A program made the translations under genes and the position numbers. From positions 930,001 to 994,000 of the forward strand of contig NZ_QEHM01000001.1 in the NCBI RefSeq assembly GCF_003116585.1: a stretch of DNA of 64,000 nucleotides, written 5' to 3'. The notes beneath the pieces were generated by a model that made no database searches, was not told the origin of the DNA, and saw only the letters and a list, made by a program, of their open reading frames with translations. Source of the DNA: Albibacillus kandeliae. Lineage in GTDB: Bacteria; Pseudomonadota; Alphaproteobacteria; Rhodobacterales; Rhodobacteraceae. Of this stretch, positions 18,030 through 26,665 are shown piece after piece (within the stretch, counting starts at the first letter, position 1; each line of letters starts with the position of its first letter).

Positions 18030-18790
18030 CAGTGTTCTGCCTCCAGCGCGGCGCCCAGGTACGCCTCTTGAACCTTGGGATCGCCGCGAACGTCCTCCGG
18101 GCGGCCCGTGGCGATGATCTCTCCGTAGACGAGCACCGAGATGCGGTCGGCGAGGCCAAAGACCACGCCCATGTCGTGCTCGACCATCACCAACGTCTTG
18201 TCCTCGGTGACCTTGCGGATCAGCTCCACGATGTAGTCGGTCTCCGAGTGGCTCATGCCCGCCGTCGGCTCGTCGAGCATGATCACGTCGGCCCCGCCAG
18301 CGATGGTGATCCCGATCTCGAGCGCGCGCTGTTCCGCGTAGGAGAGCACGCCCGCCGGGAGTTCGGCCCGCGAGGTCAGGTTGATCTGGTCAAGGATCTC
18401 CATCGCCCCTTCAGTCAGTTCGCGCGAACGGCTCACCATGTTCCAGAAGGAATACTTGTAGCCCTGCGACCACAGAAGCGAGCAGCGCACGTTCTCGAAC
18501 ACGCTCATCTTTGGAAAGATGTTGGTGATCTGGAACGACCGCGACAGGCCCATACGGTTGATCTCGAAGGGCGCGAGGCCCTTCAGATCGTGACCGTGTA
18601 GTCGGATCGTCCCACTGGTCTGCGGAAACCGCCCGGTGATCAGGTTGAACAGGGTGGACTTGCCCGCCCCGTTGGGCCCGATCACCGCGTGGCGTTCGCC
18701 TGCGGAGATCGAGAGGTCGATGCCGCGGATGATCTCGGTCTTGCCGAAGCTCTTGCGCAGCCCGTCGAGTTGCAGTGCGGGAACCGTCAT
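18029..18790 (-). CDS. livG: Branched-chain amino acid-type ABC transporter ATPase LivG
   Basis: 253-residue ATPase with intact Walker A GPNGAGKST, the Q-loop region SRSFQITNIFPKMSVFENV, signature LSYAEQRALEIG and Walker B ADVIMLDEPTAGMS. The start at 18790 overlaps the livM stop by 4 bases; upstream in-frame codons lie inside livM and look non-coding. It pairs with LivF, whose Walker A is atypical. Confidence 0.94.
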   Translation of the reverse strand: MTVPALQLDGLRKSFGKTEIIRGIDLSISAGERHAVIGPNGAGKSTLFNLITGRFPQTSGTIRLHGHDLKGLAPFEINRMGLSRSFQITNIFPKMSVFENVRCSLLWSQGYKYSFWNMVSRSRELTEGAMEILDQINLTSRAELPAGVLSYAEQRALEIGITIAGGADVIMLDEPTAGMSHSETDYIVELIRKVTEDKTLVMVEHDMGVVFGLADRISVLVYGEIIATGRPEDVRGDPKVQEAYLGAALEAEH

Positions 18791-20082
18791 GCCGCGCCTC
18801 CATCCAGGGTATTGGCACGATGCCAGGCATCGCGCAGGTCGGGGGCCGACATCCGGGCCAGCCAGAAGCCGCCCAGGGCCAGAACCGCACCGATGGCCCA
18901 TGCCACCGGGTTGTGACTGTCGAAGGTGATCCAGAACAGGGTCATCTCGTTGTCACCGGGCGCCGAATGACGGACGTGGAACAGGATCTCGAGGATCACC
19001 GCCACCCCGATGATGCAGAGCACTGCCGGAACCAGGGTCCTGATGTAGGGCACGATCAGAAGATGCAGCTTGCCCAGCCTGATCGCCGGAACGTGCATCA
19101 TCAGCACACCCGCGAGGCCGCCGGGGAAGAACATCACCGCCGCCACGAAGAGCGCCCCGACGTAGAGCTGCCAGATCTCGGTCTGCAGGCTCAGCACGGT
19201 TTGCAGCAGCGTGAACACGATCGCCCCGATGATCGGTCCGAAGAACAGGCCGACACCGCCGAGGAAGGTGATCAGCAGGATCGCCCCCGACTGGATCAGG
19301 CTCAGCTGTTCGCCGGTCAGGATCTCGTAGTTGATGGCGAACATGCCGCCCGCGATCCCGGCGAAGAAGCCGGAGGCGCAGAACGAGAAGTAGCGCACCC
19401 AGCGGGCCGAATAGCCCAGGAACTCCGCCCGCTCGGGGTTATCCCGCACGGCGTTGGCCATGCGACCCACCGGGGTCCGCGAGAACAGGTACATCAGGAT
19501 GGTCGAAAGAACCGTCCAGAAGGCCAGCAGGTAGTAGACTTCCTTCTGCTGCAGGAACTCAATCCCGAAGAAGGGCAGCCCGTAGGTCCGGTCGCCGCTG
19601 ATACCTTCCTCACCGCCGAAGAAGACGACGATGATGACCGAACAGGCGGCGATCAGTTCGCCGATCCCCAGCGAGATCATCGCGAAGACGGTTCCGGCCT
19701 TGCGGGTCGAGAACGACCCGATGATCATCGCGAGACCAAGTCCGAACAGACCGCCGAAAAGCGGCAGCACCGGTAGGGGCAGCGGGATCCCGTATTTCTC
19801 GACCATGCGGATGATGTGCATGCACATGAAGCCGCCCACGCCCATGTAGACGGCGTGGCCAAAGCTCAGCATCCCGCCCTGCCCCAGCAGCATGTTGTAG
19901 GCCAGGGCAAAGACGATGGTGATCATCATCTGGTTCATGATGGTGATCGCGCTGTTCGATCCGAAGAGGATCGGCATGATCAGCAGGAACAGGATCGCGA
20001 TGATCCAGGGCATCAGCCGCGACAGCGTGATGCCGGAGGCCGGTGCGGAGACGTGCGCGCGTTCTTGAGCTGTCTGGGTCAT
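18787..20082 (-). CDS. livM: Branched-chain amino acid-type ABC transporter permease LivM
   Basis: 431-residue permease. NMLLGQGGMLSFGHAVYMGVGGF and the EAA-like region NPERAEFLGYSARWVRYFSF identify LivM. It is about 100 residues longer than usual: after the standard core the C-terminus (about 335-431) adds what look like two more membrane segments joined by a polar loop. It overlaps livH and livG by 4 bases each. Confidence 0.92.
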   Translation of the reverse strand: MTQTAQERAHVSAPASGITLSRLMPWIIAILFLLIMPILFGSNSAITIMNQMMITIVFALAYNMLLGQGGMLSFGHAVYMGVGGFMCMHIIRMVEKYGIPLPLPVLPLFGGLFGLGLAMIIGSFSTRKAGTVFAMISLGIGELIAACSVIIVVFFGGEEGISGDRTYGLPFFGIEFLQQKEVYYLLAFWTVLSTILMYLFSRTPVGRMANAVRDNPERAEFLGYSARWVRYFSFCASGFFAGIAGGMFAINYEILTGEQLSLIQSGAILLITFLGGVGLFFGPIIGAIVFTLLQTVLSLQTEIWQLYVGALFVAAVMFFPGGLAGVLMMHVPAIRLGKLHLLIVPYIRTLVPAVLCIIGVAVILEILFHVRHSAPGDNEMTLFWITFDSHNPVAWAIGAVLALGGFWLARMSAPDLRDAWHRANTLDGGAA

Positions 20083-21035
20083 GCGTCACGCTTTCCGAAC
20101 AGGCCGTAAGGACGGACGACGAGGATCAGCACCATCAGCAGGTAGGGCAGGATCGGCCCGATCTGCGGCAGGGTCAGCACCCAGAGATCGCGCAGGTAGC
20201 TCTCGCTCAGGTCCTCGGGCCGCTCCATGCCGAAGGCGGTGAGGATGCTGGCGAACTCGAAGTTGTAGGTGGCCGCGAAGGTCGTCAGCCAGCCGATCAG
20301 CAGCGATGCGACCAGTGCGCCGAACAGCGACCCGAGGCCACCGATAACGATGGTCACGAAGACGATGGAGCCCAGCAGGAAGGCCATGCCCGGGAAGGTT
20401 CCCAGAACCGGTCCGGCAATGACGCCTGCGACACCGGCGAGCGCGGTCCCGACCCCGAAGACGCCCATGAAGATCAGCGGCACGTTGTGGCCGAGCGCCT
20501 CCACCGTCTTGGGATAGCTCAGCGCGGCCTGAATGATCATGCCGACGCGGGTCTTGGTCAGCACGTAAAGCAGGCCGAGGAAGATGGCGATGGCCACGAA
20601 GATCATGAAGACCTTGTAGGCGGGCACCGCGTTGCCCCCGATGTTGAACAGGGCGAACTGCAGCGCAGCGGGTTCCTCGAAGGGAACGATGTTCTTGCCC
20701 CAGAAGAACTGGACGATTTCCTCGATCAGCAGCGCGAGGCCGAAGGTGAAGATCAGCTCCGGGACGTGCCCGTACTGGTGCACCCGCCGCAGCCCGTAGC
20801 GCTCGACAAGCGCGCCAAGCACACCCACGAGCACGGGCGCGATGATGAGGCCGGGCCAGAACCCGACATAGAGGCTGATCTGATAGGCAAAGTAGGCGCC
20901 CAGCATGTAGAAACTGGCATGCGCAAAGTTAAGAACACCCATCATGGAGAAGATGAGTGTCAGCCCGCTCGACAACAGGAACAGCAGCAGCCCTGTCACC
21001 AAACCGTCAATGAGGTTGATAACAACCAGATCCAT
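20079..21035 (-). CDS. livH: Branched-chain amino acid-type ABC transporter permease LivH
   Basis: 318-residue permease with many hydrophobic helices. LTLIFSMMGVLNFAHASFYMLGAY near the N-terminus and YPKTVEALGHNVPLIFMGVFGVGTALAGVAGV in the cytoplasmic loop region are LivH signatures. It lies 93 bases downstream of livK, with a hairpin between, and overlaps livM by 4 bases. Confidence 0.94.
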   Translation of the reverse strand: MDLVVINLIDGLVTGLLLFLLSSGLTLIFSMMGVLNFAHASFYMLGAYFAYQISLYVGFWPGLIIAPVLVGVLGALVERYGLRRVHQYGHVPELIFTFGLALLIEEIVQFFWGKNIVPFEEPAALQFALFNIGGNAVPAYKVFMIFVAIAIFLGLLYVLTKTRVGMIIQAALSYPKTVEALGHNVPLIFMGVFGVGTALAGVAGVIAGPVLGTFPGMAFLLGSIVFVTIVIGGLGSLFGALVASLLIGWLTTFAATYNFEFASILTAFGMERPEDLSESYLRDLWVLTLPQIGPILPYLLMVLILVVRPYGLFGKRDA

Positions 21036-21089
21036 CGGTCACGACTCCCGGTTGGATTTGTTATTGTTTGTTCGATTTGGCCACGGTCT

Positions 21090-21109
21090 GCCCGCGCCGA
21101 AGCGCGGGC
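21090..21109 (-). terminator. Hairpin between livK and livH
   Basis: Perfect 8-bp stem GCCCGCGC / GCGCGGGC with a 4-base loop. No T tract follows on the minus strand. It is most likely a processing or stability element that keeps the binding-protein mRNA more abundant than the permease mRNA. Confidence 0.55.
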
Positions 21110-21128
21110 ATCCATGGCGGAACCACCG

Positions 21129-22373
21129 TTACGGGCGGTCCATCTTGCAGGTGGTCGGGCTGTCCATGCCGGCCATATCGATCGTCGACTCCGTCACGGT
21201 GCCGAAGCCCGAGTTGTCGTAATCGAAGGTCACACCCTCGTTGGTGTGCACCAGGACGTGCATGTTCTGGATGACCTGGTGGTCTTCTGCCCGCATCATC
21301 AGCTTGGTGCCGAAGATGCTGTCCCACTCCATGCCTTCCATCGCCTTGCCGATGGAAACGACGTCGTCAGCGGTGCCCGCCTTCTCGATGGCCGCCGACA
21401 GGAAACCGATGGTGTTATAGATCCGCGGCTGGTCGATGTTGCCGTCCGGGTACTTGGCCTTGTAGGCCTTGTAGTACTCGACGACCTGATCGTTCGGCGG
21501 CGGGTTCAGCTGACCTTCGGCGACCAGACGGATCACACCCTTGCCGGCTTCGCCGAAGGCTGCCGTGATGCCGCTGCCTGCCGCGTAGTAGGTGTAGACC
21601 GGCCCGCTGAAGCCGTTGGCAACCAGCGCCTTGCCGAGGCCCAGCATGTCGGCGCCCCAGTTCCCGGTGATCACCGCATCGGCGCCCGACGACACGATCT
21701 TGCGTGCATAGGGGGTGAAGTCCTTCACCTTGCCGATCGGGTGCAGTTCGTCGCCGACGACTTCGATGTCAGGACGTTTCTCCTTCAGCATGGAGTTCGC
21801 GGCGGCCGACACGGCCTTACCGAACGAATAGTCCTGGCCGATGATGTAGACCTTCTTGATGTCCTGGTTGTCCTTGATGACATCGGTCAGCACGTCCATC
21901 TTGATGTCCGCGTTGGCATCGAAGCGGAAGTGCCAGAAGTTGCAGTCATCGTTGGTCAGCGCCGGGTCCACGGCCGCGTAGTTCAGGAACAGAACGCGCG
22001 AGTCAGGGTTACGCTTGTTGTGCTTTTCGATGGCATCGGTCAGCGCGTGGGCCACGCCCGAGCTGTTGCCCTGCACGATCACCTTGTAGCCTTGGTCGAT
22101 GGCGACCTGCAGCTGGATCAGCGATTCCTGCGGGCTTGCCTTGTTGTCGAACCCGTCCACCTTGAAGGTCGTGCCTCCGAGGATACCGCCCTTCTCGTTC
22201 ACCAGCTTGTCTGCTGCGAATTCGAACTGGTGCAGGCCGTTCGAGCCGGTCGAGGCGAAGGGCCCGGACAGCGGATCGATGAACGCGATTTTCATTTCTT
22301 CCGCGCAGACGGCGGTTGCACTGACGGACAGCGCAAGCGCGGCGGCGACGCCGAACTTGGTCTTGAAGCTCAT
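21129..22373 (-). CDS. livK: Branched-chain amino acid-type ABC transporter substrate-binding protein
   Basis: 414-residue periplasmic binding protein with a 24-residue Sec signal (ending SATAVCAEE) and a type I periplasmic-binding fold (IAFIDPLSGPFASTGSNGLHQFEFAADKLVN). An internal NDDCNFWHFRF and a C-terminal CKM may form a disulfide. Ligand specificity is unknown; neighbours suggest an organic acid or amide rather than necessarily leucine. It is the first gene of the operon, preceded by a 475-base spacer with the IclR gene upstream. Confidence 0.92.
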   Translation of the reverse strand: MSFKTKFGVAAALALSVSATAVCAEEMKIAFIDPLSGPFASTGSNGLHQFEFAADKLVNEKGGILGGTTFKVDGFDNKASPQESLIQLQVAIDQGYKVIVQGNSSGVAHALTDAIEKHNKRNPDSRVLFLNYAAVDPALTNDDCNFWHFRFDANADIKMDVLTDVIKDNQDIKKVYIIGQDYSFGKAVSAAANSMLKEKRPDIEVVGDELHPIGKVKDFTPYARKIVSSGADAVITGNWGADMLGLGKALVANGFSGPVYTYYAAGSGITAAFGEAGKGVIRLVAEGQLNPPPNDQVVEYYKAYKAKYPDGNIDQPRIYNTIGFLSAAIEKAGTADDVVSIGKAMEGMEWDSIFGTKLMMRAEDHQVIQNMHVLVHTNEGVTFDYDNSGFGTVTESTIDMAGMDSPTTCKMDRP

Positions 22374-22848
22374 AAATTTTCCTCCCTACAAAAGCCCGCC
22401 TTGCCGAAGCATTCTCCCCGGGCTTGAAGGGAGCCTTGCACATACCGACACAAAGTCAAGCGTTCCGGTCCGCTTTCTAACCCGCCTATTTCTCAGGCAA
22501 ATTTCAGGATGGCAGTAGGGCGGCGACAGGCCGAAGGACCACCGCGGCGCACTCGCCGGGTGGCATTTGCATGAAATCGTTTAGGTGTCTGAAAACTATC
22601 GGTTTTTGTGGATAACGCCGGAGGGCGTCAGGGTCGATTTGGCGTGTCCCGGGCCGGTTACTTGGCCTTGGTTACGGACCTGGCTGAGGGTGCCGAACAA
22701 AATTTAATCCCCTTCGGTCACGAGAAATTTCAGGGCTGTTGCCACCTGTCACCCGGCTTGGCGGATCGTCCCGTAATTCCGCAGTGCAGAATGTGGTTCC
22801 ACCGAACGAGTGATTCTCTCGCGAAACAAAGTTTCATTTAGGAGCGCG
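22374..22848. promoter_or_regulatory. Upstream region of the liv operon
   Basis: 475 bases without a supported gene between the IclR regulator and livK, both minus strand. It must contain the livK promoter. Two short inverted repeats are visible: AAAAC-N5-GTTTT (22592-22606) and GAAAC-AAA-GTTTC (22823-22835, just after the IclR stop). Either could be an IclR-type operator; I could not assign promoter hexamers. Confidence 0.4.
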
Positions 22849-23646
22849 TCAGGGACGCAAACTTAGCAGGCGACCCGCCTCCAGCATCAGCGGCGCATAG
22901 TGCGATTCGAGCTGCTTCTTCTTCACGTGGAAGGACGGACCGCCCGCGTTCAATGCATAGATCCGCGCCCCGCCGAGGGACTGGACGGGCACCGCGATAC
23001 CGTTCACATCGGCACGCCATTCCGCATAGCTCCGGCAGTAACCGTCGCGGGCATATTCCTCTTCGGCCCGCTTCAGCAGCTCGCGGCATTCTTCTTCGCG
23101 CTCGGGCATGTCGCGCGCGACGTAGTCCCAGACCTCGGCGCGCTCGTCCTCGCCCATGACGGTGAGGATCGCGCGGCCCATCGCGGAATGGAACAGCGGC
23201 AGGCGGGACCCGACGTGCATGGTCAGCGCCACGTCCTCGCGCGAGCGCTGGACCGCGATATACATCACGTCCAGACGGTGCCGCTCGCCCAAGGCGACAG
23301 TGATGTACGAGTTCGGCCCGTCGCGCAGATCCTGCATGATCTCGGTCGCGCGTTCGCTCACGTCCATCCCTGCCAGCACACCGAAGCCGAGCTTGAGGAC
23401 CCCTGCCCCCAACCGGTAAGTACCCCGCCGCGTGTCCGCGACGAGGTAGCCAAGCTGGACCAGCGTGAAGGTCAGCCGTGAGACCGTGGGTTTCGGAAGC
23501 CCCGTGCGCTCAGCGAAATCGGTGTTGGTCAGCTCGATCTCGTTCCGGCGGAAACAGCGCAAGACGTCGAGACCGCGCGCCAGCGCGGTGACAAAGTTCC
23601 GATCCTTGGAGTCCGCCTGATCCGACGGGAACTCGATATCTGACAT
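22849..23646 (-). CDS. IclR family transcriptional regulator
   Basis: 265-residue regulator with an N-terminal winged HTH (NTDFAERTGLPKPTVSRLTFTLVQLGYL, about 40-68) and the IclR effector domain (GSRLPLFHSAMGRAIL, DGYCRSYAEWRADVNGIAVPV, ALNAGGPSF). It ends the acyl-CoA operon and lies upstream of the liv operon, so it probably controls one or both in response to a small aromatic or aliphatic acid. Only 23 bases separate it from the kinase gene upstream. Confidence 0.92.
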   Translation of the reverse strand: MSDIEFPSDQADSKDRNFVTALARGLDVLRCFRRNEIELTNTDFAERTGLPKPTVSRLTFTLVQLGYLVADTRRGTYRLGAGVLKLGFGVLAGMDVSERATEIMQDLRDGPNSYITVALGERHRLDVMYIAVQRSREDVALTMHVGSRLPLFHSAMGRAILTVMGEDERAEVWDYVARDMPEREEECRELLKRAEEEYARDGYCRSYAEWRADVNGIAVPVQSLGGARIYALNAGGPSFHVKKKQLESHYAPLMLEAGRLLSLRP

Positions 23647-23669
23647 GACCGTTTCTCCACCTTTCGGGG

Positions 23670-24701
23670 TCAGCCCCCGAGCGCCTCCAGACCACGTTCC
23701 GCGAAAGCGGGCACATGTGCGCCCAGCGTCCGCGCCCGCTCGGGATTCGAGGCATTGCCGTCAAGCGCCCTTTTCAGCACACCCTGGATGATCCCGGCCA
23801 TACGGAAAAAGCAGAAAGACAGATAAAACCCGAAATCCTCGATCTCGGGGATCCCCCGCCGCTCGCAATAGCTTGCGATGAATTCTTCATCCGACGGCAG
23901 GCCCAGTGCCTTGCGGTCGATCCCGGCGAGACCACGCCCTTCGTTTCCGTTCGGCATCTGCCATTGCATGATCACCGAGGCGAGATCCGAATAGGGATGC
24001 CCCGTGGTCGAAAGCTCCCAGTCCAGCACCGCCATGCAGCGGTTGGCGTCCTTGCGGTACATCATGTTGTCGATGCGATAATCCCCGTGAACAAGGGTCC
24101 GCTGGCCGTCGTCGGCCGGCGTGCGTTCGACCAGCCGCTCCATCAGACGATCCATCGCCGGGATCTGCACGGTCTCCGACGCCTTGTACTGCTTGGTCCA
24201 GCGGCCGATCTGACGCTCATAGTAGTTGCCCGGCGGCCCATAATCCGAGAGCCCGACAGCATCGAGGTCGACCATGTGAAGCGCGGCGAGCACGCGGTTC
24301 ATGTCGTCGATGACTTCGGCGCGATCCTTGTTGGTCACGTCAAACCCCTCGAGCGTCGGCTCGCGGAAGTTGCGCCCGTTCATGTGCTCCATGACGTAGA
24401 AAGCTGAGCCGATGACGTCATCGTCCTCGCAGAGCACGTACATCTTGGCGACCGGCACGTCCGTGTCCTGCAGCGCCCGCTGCACCCGGAACTCGCGATC
24501 GACCGCATGGGCCGATTTCAGCAGGACCCCCGGCGGCTTGCGGCGCAACACGTAGTTACGTGCGGGCGTTTTCAGCAGGAAGGTCGGGTTCGATTGCCCG
24601 ATGTCGAACTTCTGGGCCTCCAGCGGCCCTTCGAAGCCCTCCAGGTGGTCCTTCAGATAGGCGGCAACGGCGTCGGTATCCAACGTCTGCGTGTCAGCCA
24701 T
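23670..24701 (-). CDS. ACAD10/ACAD11-type acyl-CoA kinase (aminoglycoside phosphotransferase family)
   Basis: 343-residue APH-fold kinase: FDIGQSNPTFLL (33-44), YVLRRKP (50-56), Brenner motif HGDYRIDN (205-212, catalytic D207) and DWELSTTGHPYSDLA (227-241, metal-binding Asp). This matches the N-terminal kinase domain of animal ACAD10/ACAD11 and LvaA of the Pseudomonas levulinate pathway, which phosphorylate 4-hydroxyacyl-CoAs before elimination by a partner dehydrogenase. The predicted partner is encoded at 6438-7748. It follows the histidine phosphatase by 13 bases. Antibiotic resistance is unlikely. Confidence 0.87.
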   Translation of the reverse strand: MADTQTLDTDAVAAYLKDHLEGFEGPLEAQKFDIGQSNPTFLLKTPARNYVLRRKPPGVLLKSAHAVDREFRVQRALQDTDVPVAKMYVLCEDDDVIGSAFYVMEHMNGRNFREPTLEGFDVTNKDRAEVIDDMNRVLAALHMVDLDAVGLSDYGPPGNYYERQIGRWTKQYKASETVQIPAMDRLMERLVERTPADDGQRTLVHGDYRIDNMMYRKDANRCMAVLDWELSTTGHPYSDLASVIMQWQMPNGNEGRGLAGIDRKALGLPSDEEFIASYCERRGIPEIEDFGFYLSFCFFRMAGIIQGVLKRALDGNASNPERARTLGAHVPAFAERGLEALGG

Positions 24702-24714
24702 AGCCTCCTCCTCC

Positions 24715-25365
24715 TCAGCTATAGGTCAGCAACTCTGCACGCTCGGGGCGCGACAGGTGCGGAACGGAATTGAATTCATGCAGGAAGAACCGGGGACCGG
24801 AGAACACGAACTTGGTGATCGAGGTGTTCTTGATCTGAAGGTTCAGCTCCATCATCATCGGTTTCGGCGCCTGCAGCGCCCGGGCGACCAGTTGCCCGAT
24901 CACGCCACCCGAACTGACGACCAGAACGCGCCGGGCGTCCGTGTCGGTGGCGAACCCGCGCGCGGCCTCCACCCGGCCCTCGAACGTGGCCCAGGTTTCC
25001 TTCGCACCCTCGATCCCGCCATCCTGCCAGTCGAGGATCGTCTCGCGCAGGGTGCGGAAATGGGTCTTGCGGTCGCCCTTCACGTCCTCCGGCACCGCCT
25101 GGGCAAAGCGGACGGCAAGCAGGTCGTGAAAGTCGTACTCGTTGAACCCGGCGTGTTCTTCGGGAGTACCGTCGAACCCCATGGCCGACAGCGTATCCCG
25201 CTGCCGCTTTAGGGTGCCCGTGACGAGCCGGTCGGGTATCCAATCGGCCTCGCGCAGGGCGTCGCCGACGAGGCGGGACTGTTCATGCCCCACCTTGGAC
25301 AGCGCGTCGTAGTCGTCGGCGCCGAAAGACGCCTGACCGTGACGGACGACGTAGAGTTCCGCCAT
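24715..25365 (-). CDS. Histidine phosphatase family protein
   Basis: 216-residue phosphoglycerate-mutase-like protein. VVRHGQASFG (R8-H9-G10) is the phospho-accepting motif; VVSSGGVIGQLV replaces the usual second-histidine region with SSGG, so the distal catalytic His of many members is not obvious. The start is fixed by a one-base overlap with the thiolase stop (TAATG). It sits between a thiolase and the acyl-CoA kinase, so an acyl-CoA-linked phospho-substrate is possible but inferred. Confidence 0.85.
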   Translation of the reverse strand: MAELYVVRHGQASFGADDYDALSKVGHEQSRLVGDALREADWIPDRLVTGTLKRQRDTLSAMGFDGTPEEHAGFNEYDFHDLLAVRFAQAVPEDVKGDRKTHFRTLRETILDWQDGGIEGAKETWATFEGRVEAARGFATDTDARRVLVVSSGGVIGQLVARALQAPKPMMMELNLQIKNTSITKFVFSGPRFFLHEFNSVPHLSRPERAELLTYS

Positions 25366-26561
25366 TACAGGACTTCGAACAGCCCGGCAGCGCCCATGCC
25401 GCCACCTACGCACATGGTGCAGACCACGTACTTGGCGCCACGGCGCTTGCCCTCGATCAGCGCGTGGCCGACCATGCGGGCGCCCGACATGCCATAGGGG
25501 TGACCGATCGAGATCGCGCCGCCGTTCACGTTCAGCAGTTCGTTCGGGATCCCGAGCTTGTCACGCGAGTAGATCACCTGGCAGGCAAAGGCCTCGTTCA
25601 GCTCCCAAAGACCGATGTCGTCCATCTTGAGCCCGTGTGCGGCCAGCAGCTTCGGCACGGCAAAGACCGGGCCAATGCCCATCTCGTCCGGCTCGCAACC
25701 CGCAGCCATCACGCCGACATAGCGGCCCAGCGGCTCGAGGCCCTTCTTCTCGGCAACCTTGGCTTCCATGATGACAGCGCCCGATGCGCCATCGGACAGC
25801 TGGCTCGCGTTACCGGCAGTGATGAACTTGCCTTCCTTGATCACGAGGCCGTCCTTGAACACCGGCTGCAGTCCGGCGAGGCTCTCGGCGGTCGTGGAGG
25901 GGCGGTTGCCCTCGTCCTTCGACAGCGTCACCTCGTGCTCCGAGATCGCCTTGGTCTCCTTGTCCTGCATCTTCATGATCGTGGTCATCGGCACGATCTC
26001 GTCGTCGAACTTGCCCGCCTGCTGCGCCTCGTGGGTGCGGCGTTGGCTTTCGGCCGAGTACTCGTCCTGAGATTCGCGGCTGATGCCATAGCGTGCCGAC
26101 ACGGTTTCCGCCGTTTCCAGCATCGACATGTAGATCGCGGGCAGGTTCTTCTTGAGCCACGGGTCGCCGTTGACCCGCATTTCGGGGGTCTGCACGGTCG
26201 AGATGCTGTCGACGCCGCCGCCGATCACCACGTCCATACCGTCATGCACGACCTGCTTGGCGGCCGTGGCGATGGCCATCATGCCGCTGGCGCACTGGCG
26301 GTCCACCGACATGCCGCCGACAGTCACCGGGAGACCGGCGCGCATCGCGGCCTGACGCGCGATGTTGCCCGCCTGGAAGCCCTGCTGGAGCGCGGCGCCC
26401 CAGACCACATCGGCGATCTCTGCCGGGTCGACGCCCGCGCGGCTTACCGCGTTGGTGATGGCATGGGCCGACAGCGCCTGCGGCGTGGTGGCATTGAACG
26501 CACCGCGATAGGCCTTGCCGATCGGGGTACGGGCGGTCGATACGATGACTGCGTCACGCAT
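25365..26561 (-). CDS. Acetyl-CoA acyltransferase (thiolase)
   Basis: 398-residue thiolase catalysing the final cleavage of 3-ketoacyl-CoA. The nucleophile C90 is in [13 protein letters not shown], the second motif is [18 protein letters not shown], and the C-terminal base is in [16 protein letters not shown] lies upstream of the ATG at 26561. A degradative role fits the operon, although synthesis of acetoacetyl-CoA cannot be excluded. Confidence 0.93.
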   Translation of the reverse strand: MRDAVIVSTARTPIGKAYRGAFNATTPQALSAHAITNAVSRAGVDPAEIADVVWGAALQQGFQAGNIARQAAMRAGLPVTVGGMSVDRQCASGMMAIATAAKQVVHDGMDVVIGGGVDSISTVQTPEMRVNGDPWLKKNLPAIYMSMLETAETVSARYGISRESQDEYSAESQRRTHEAQQAGKFDDEIVPMTTIMKMQDKETKAISEHEVTLSKDEGNRPSTTAESLAGLQPVFKDGLVIKEGKFITAGNASQLSDGASGAVIMEAKVAEKKGLEPLGRYVGVMAAGCEPDEMGIGPVFAVPKLLAAHGLKMDDIGLWELNEAFACQVIYSRDKLGIPNELLNVNGGAISIGHPYGMSGARMVGHALIEGKRRGAKYVVCTMCVGGGMGAAGLFEVL

Positions 26562-26665
26562 GGTGGTGTTCCTCTCCAAAACTCTCTGTCACATCGCGCC
26601 CCGGAGCGGATCCGGGGCCTCTTTCTCAAATCGCGCCCCGAACATCGTCCCGGGCTTGTCGGGCA

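Noticed and set aside
23670-24701. Aminoglycoside resistance kinase
   Set aside because: The APH fold is present, but the motifs and acyl-CoA operon context match the ACAD10/11-type kinase, not resistance enzymes.
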